Shown: piece after piece, positions 62,933 to 64,000 of the stretch
Layout: every line of letters starts with the position of its first letter
Numbering within the stretch: position 1 is the stretch's first letter
Source of the DNA: JANQEU01 sp965601455
GTDB lineage: Bacteria; Bacteroidota; Bacteroidia; Cytophagales; Cyclobacteriaceae
Assembly (NCBI GenBank): GCA_965601455.1
Contig: OZ271831.1
Span: 3,782,001-3,846,000 of the forward strand
Length of the DNA: 64,000 nucleotides
Direction of reading: 5' to 3'
Notes under the pieces: generated by a model
The model's input: the letters and a program-made list of their open reading frames with translations, nothing else
What the model was told of the DNA's origin: nothing
The model's database searches: none
Program-made: the position numbers and the translations under genes

Positions 62933-64000
62933 GTGGAAACAATTGTAATTGCCGGAGCAACTGGATTTATTGGTCGTTGGTTTATCCATCAATTTCATAA
63001 GAAATACAAAATCATCGCCTTAAGTAGGAATACTGTTACCAGTGAAACATATCCAGAAGTAGAATGGCGGAATGTCGATCTCTATTCCCTTTCGAGTACA
63101 GTCGCAGCTCTAAAGGATGCGGATTACGGGCTTTACCTCGTACATTCGATGCAACCGTCAACCAGGCTTAATCAAGGTAGTTTTGAGGATACCGATCTCC
63201 TACTAGCCGACAATTTCGGCAGAGCTGCTGAGCAATGTTGCCTGAAGCAAATTGTCTTTATCGGTGGTATTCTACCAAAAGATGCATCCGATTACTCTAC
63301 TCACCTACGGAGTAGGTACGAAACTGAATTAACTCTTGCGAGCAGATCGGTACCAGTCACGGCAATTCGGGCAGGAATTATTATTGGACCGGGAGGTTCG
63401 TCTTTCGATATCATTGAAAAATTGGTCAAAAGATTACCCATTATGGCATGTCCAGCATGGTGTAGGTCCCCTTCACAACCAATTGATGTTAATGACATGA
63501 TGAGAGTACTTGAGGAATCTTTCGGCAATGAAAAAGTATTCCATAAGGCCATAGAAGTTGGAGGAAAAAACACACTTACGTACATGGAATTACTCAGGAA
63601 GACTTCGCTCATGATGAATCGAAAGCGACTCATTTTCTCTATTCCCTTTTTCACGTTGGGTTTTTCAAAGTTATGGGTTGCTCTTTTTTCAAGTAGTAGC
63701 AGAACATTTGTTTCCCCACTCATTGAAAGTTTGCGACATGATATGCGGATAAAAGCGCATCAACCGTATGTTTTTGGTCCACCGGAGATCGATGTGGATG
63801 AAAGTATCAATAAGGCGCTAAATGACAAGGCTCCCATATTGCGAACAAAGACGTCATCAAAAGAGGAAAAAAACACGGTTAGAAGTGTGCAGCGACTAGC
63901 CAATCCCGGGAAAAAACCGGTCGCCTGGATTGCAGAAGCCTATCCTAAATGGTTATCTACCTTCTTTAGGTATGTTCTAAAAGCTCGTGATATAGATGAT
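62933..64000 (+). CDS. NAD(P)-dependent epimerase-like protein, partial at the right edge
   Basis: Reading from GTG at 62933, preceded by a purine-rich TAAGGAA, gives an open frame of 356 residues with no stop before the window ends. It starts with the Rossmann loop METIVIAGATGFIGRWFI (G-x-x-G-x-x-G), then ALSRNTVTS and WRNVDLYSLSS. The segment ALKDADYGLYLVHSM, and IRAGIIIGPGGSSFDII, are typical of the complex-I NDUFA9-like or SDR_a5 branch of atypical SDRs. The C-terminal part after about residue 270 looks like an additional domain, but continues beyond the edge. RlmD lies 118 bases upstream. No ATG is available at this position. Confidence 0.8.
   Translation, partial: METIVIAGATGFIGRWFIHQFHKKYKIIALSRNTVTSETYPEVEWRNVDLYSLSSTVAALKDADYGLYLVHSMQPSTRLNQGSFEDTDLLLADNFGRAAEQCCLKQIVFIGGILPKDASDYSTHLRSRYETELTLASRSVPVTAIRAGIIIGPGGSSFDIIEKLVKRLPIMACPAWCRSPSQPIDVNDMMRVLEESFGNEKVFHKAIEVGGKNTLTYMELLRKTSLMMNRKRLIFSIPFFTLGFSKLWVALFSSSSRTFVSPLIESLRHDMRIKAHQPYVFGPPEIDVDESINKALNDKAPILRTKTSSKEEKNTVRSVQRLANPGKKPVAWIAEAYPKWLSTFFRYVLKARDIDD

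Noticed and set aside
63301..63723. A 140-codon open frame on the minus strand near the right edge
   Set aside because: It lies inside and antisense to the epimerase-like gene, which has convincing Rossmann motifs; the antisense product has no recognisable features.
1..64000. CRISPR arrays, IS elements, prophage or integrative-element ends
   Set aside because: No regular direct repeats with spacers, no transposase or integrase genes, and the single tRNA has no adjacent integrase or duplicated 3' end.

Overview
The window is a stretch of chromosome from a Bacteroidota bacterium, most likely a Cytophagales-type (marine or soil) member. The evidence is a type IX secretion (T9SS) sorting tail on a 1,300-residue surface protein, a LytTR regulator paired with a TPR histidine kinase, two PadR/FtsX-like permease pairs, many lipoproteins, DUF4386 and DUF5916 proteins, and promoter-like TTTG/TAnnTTTG boxes with few Shine-Dalgarno sites. 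I see no phage, IS element or CRISPR array. It reads as accessory but vertically inherited chromosome, densely coding, with short convergent gaps that often hold perfect terminators.

Layout. 1-5.6 kb: end of a DUF5916 outer-membrane protein, an MBL-fold hydrolase with a bestrophin channel, then the first PadR/permease pair. 5.6-9.2 kb: SRPBCC protein, AraC regulator divergent from an NAD-dependent epimerase, and an esterase. 9.2-12.9 kb: translationally coupled aminotransferase and D-glycerate-type dehydrogenase, divergent from an SLC45-like MFS transporter. 13.0-16.4 kb: second PadR/permease pair and a DoxX protein. 16.5-20.2 kb: esterase, a YHYH lipoprotein with a small membrane-anchored partner, a DinB-like protein. 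20.3-29.6 kb: Crp/Fnr regulator with a serine hydrolase; a TolB-like/TPR/AraC fusion regulator upstream of an MDR oxidoreductase and a DUF4386 protein; a second MDR oxidoreductase in an operon with a serine hydrolase and a small beta-barrel; a YHS lipoprotein. 29.8-37.9 kb: CocE hydrolase, then a complete tetR-tolC-adaptor-RND efflux operon with matching operator palindromes.

38.2-48.8 kb: membrane protein, an SRPBCC lipoprotein cut short by an in-frame TGA, DUF5996, three more serine hydrolases, an ECF sigma factor with a coupled membrane partner, a sulfatase and a second DUF4386 protein. 49.0-56.5 kb: the T9SS surface protein downstream of a LytTR two-component system. 56.5-64 kb: an N-acetyltransferase under an operator-like palindrome, an NMO-like flavoprotein, a lipoprotein/beta-barrel pair separated by a perfect terminator, tRNA-Lys, a TPR-SH3 protein, RlmD, and an epimerase that runs off the right edge.

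The theme is envelope maintenance and small-molecule detoxification. Five beta-lactamase-fold serine hydrolases, two of them close paralogues, and several locally regulated oxidoreductase or efflux units lie within 64 kb. No single obvious new defence or secretion system is visible. The best leads are the in-frame TGA at 39528, the serine hydrolase with no canonical start near 41.6 kb, the terminator that abuts a start codon at 59573, the interleaved inverted repeats at 29645-29734, the orphan acetyltransferase operator at 56483, and the mosaic hairpin element at 58095-58159.
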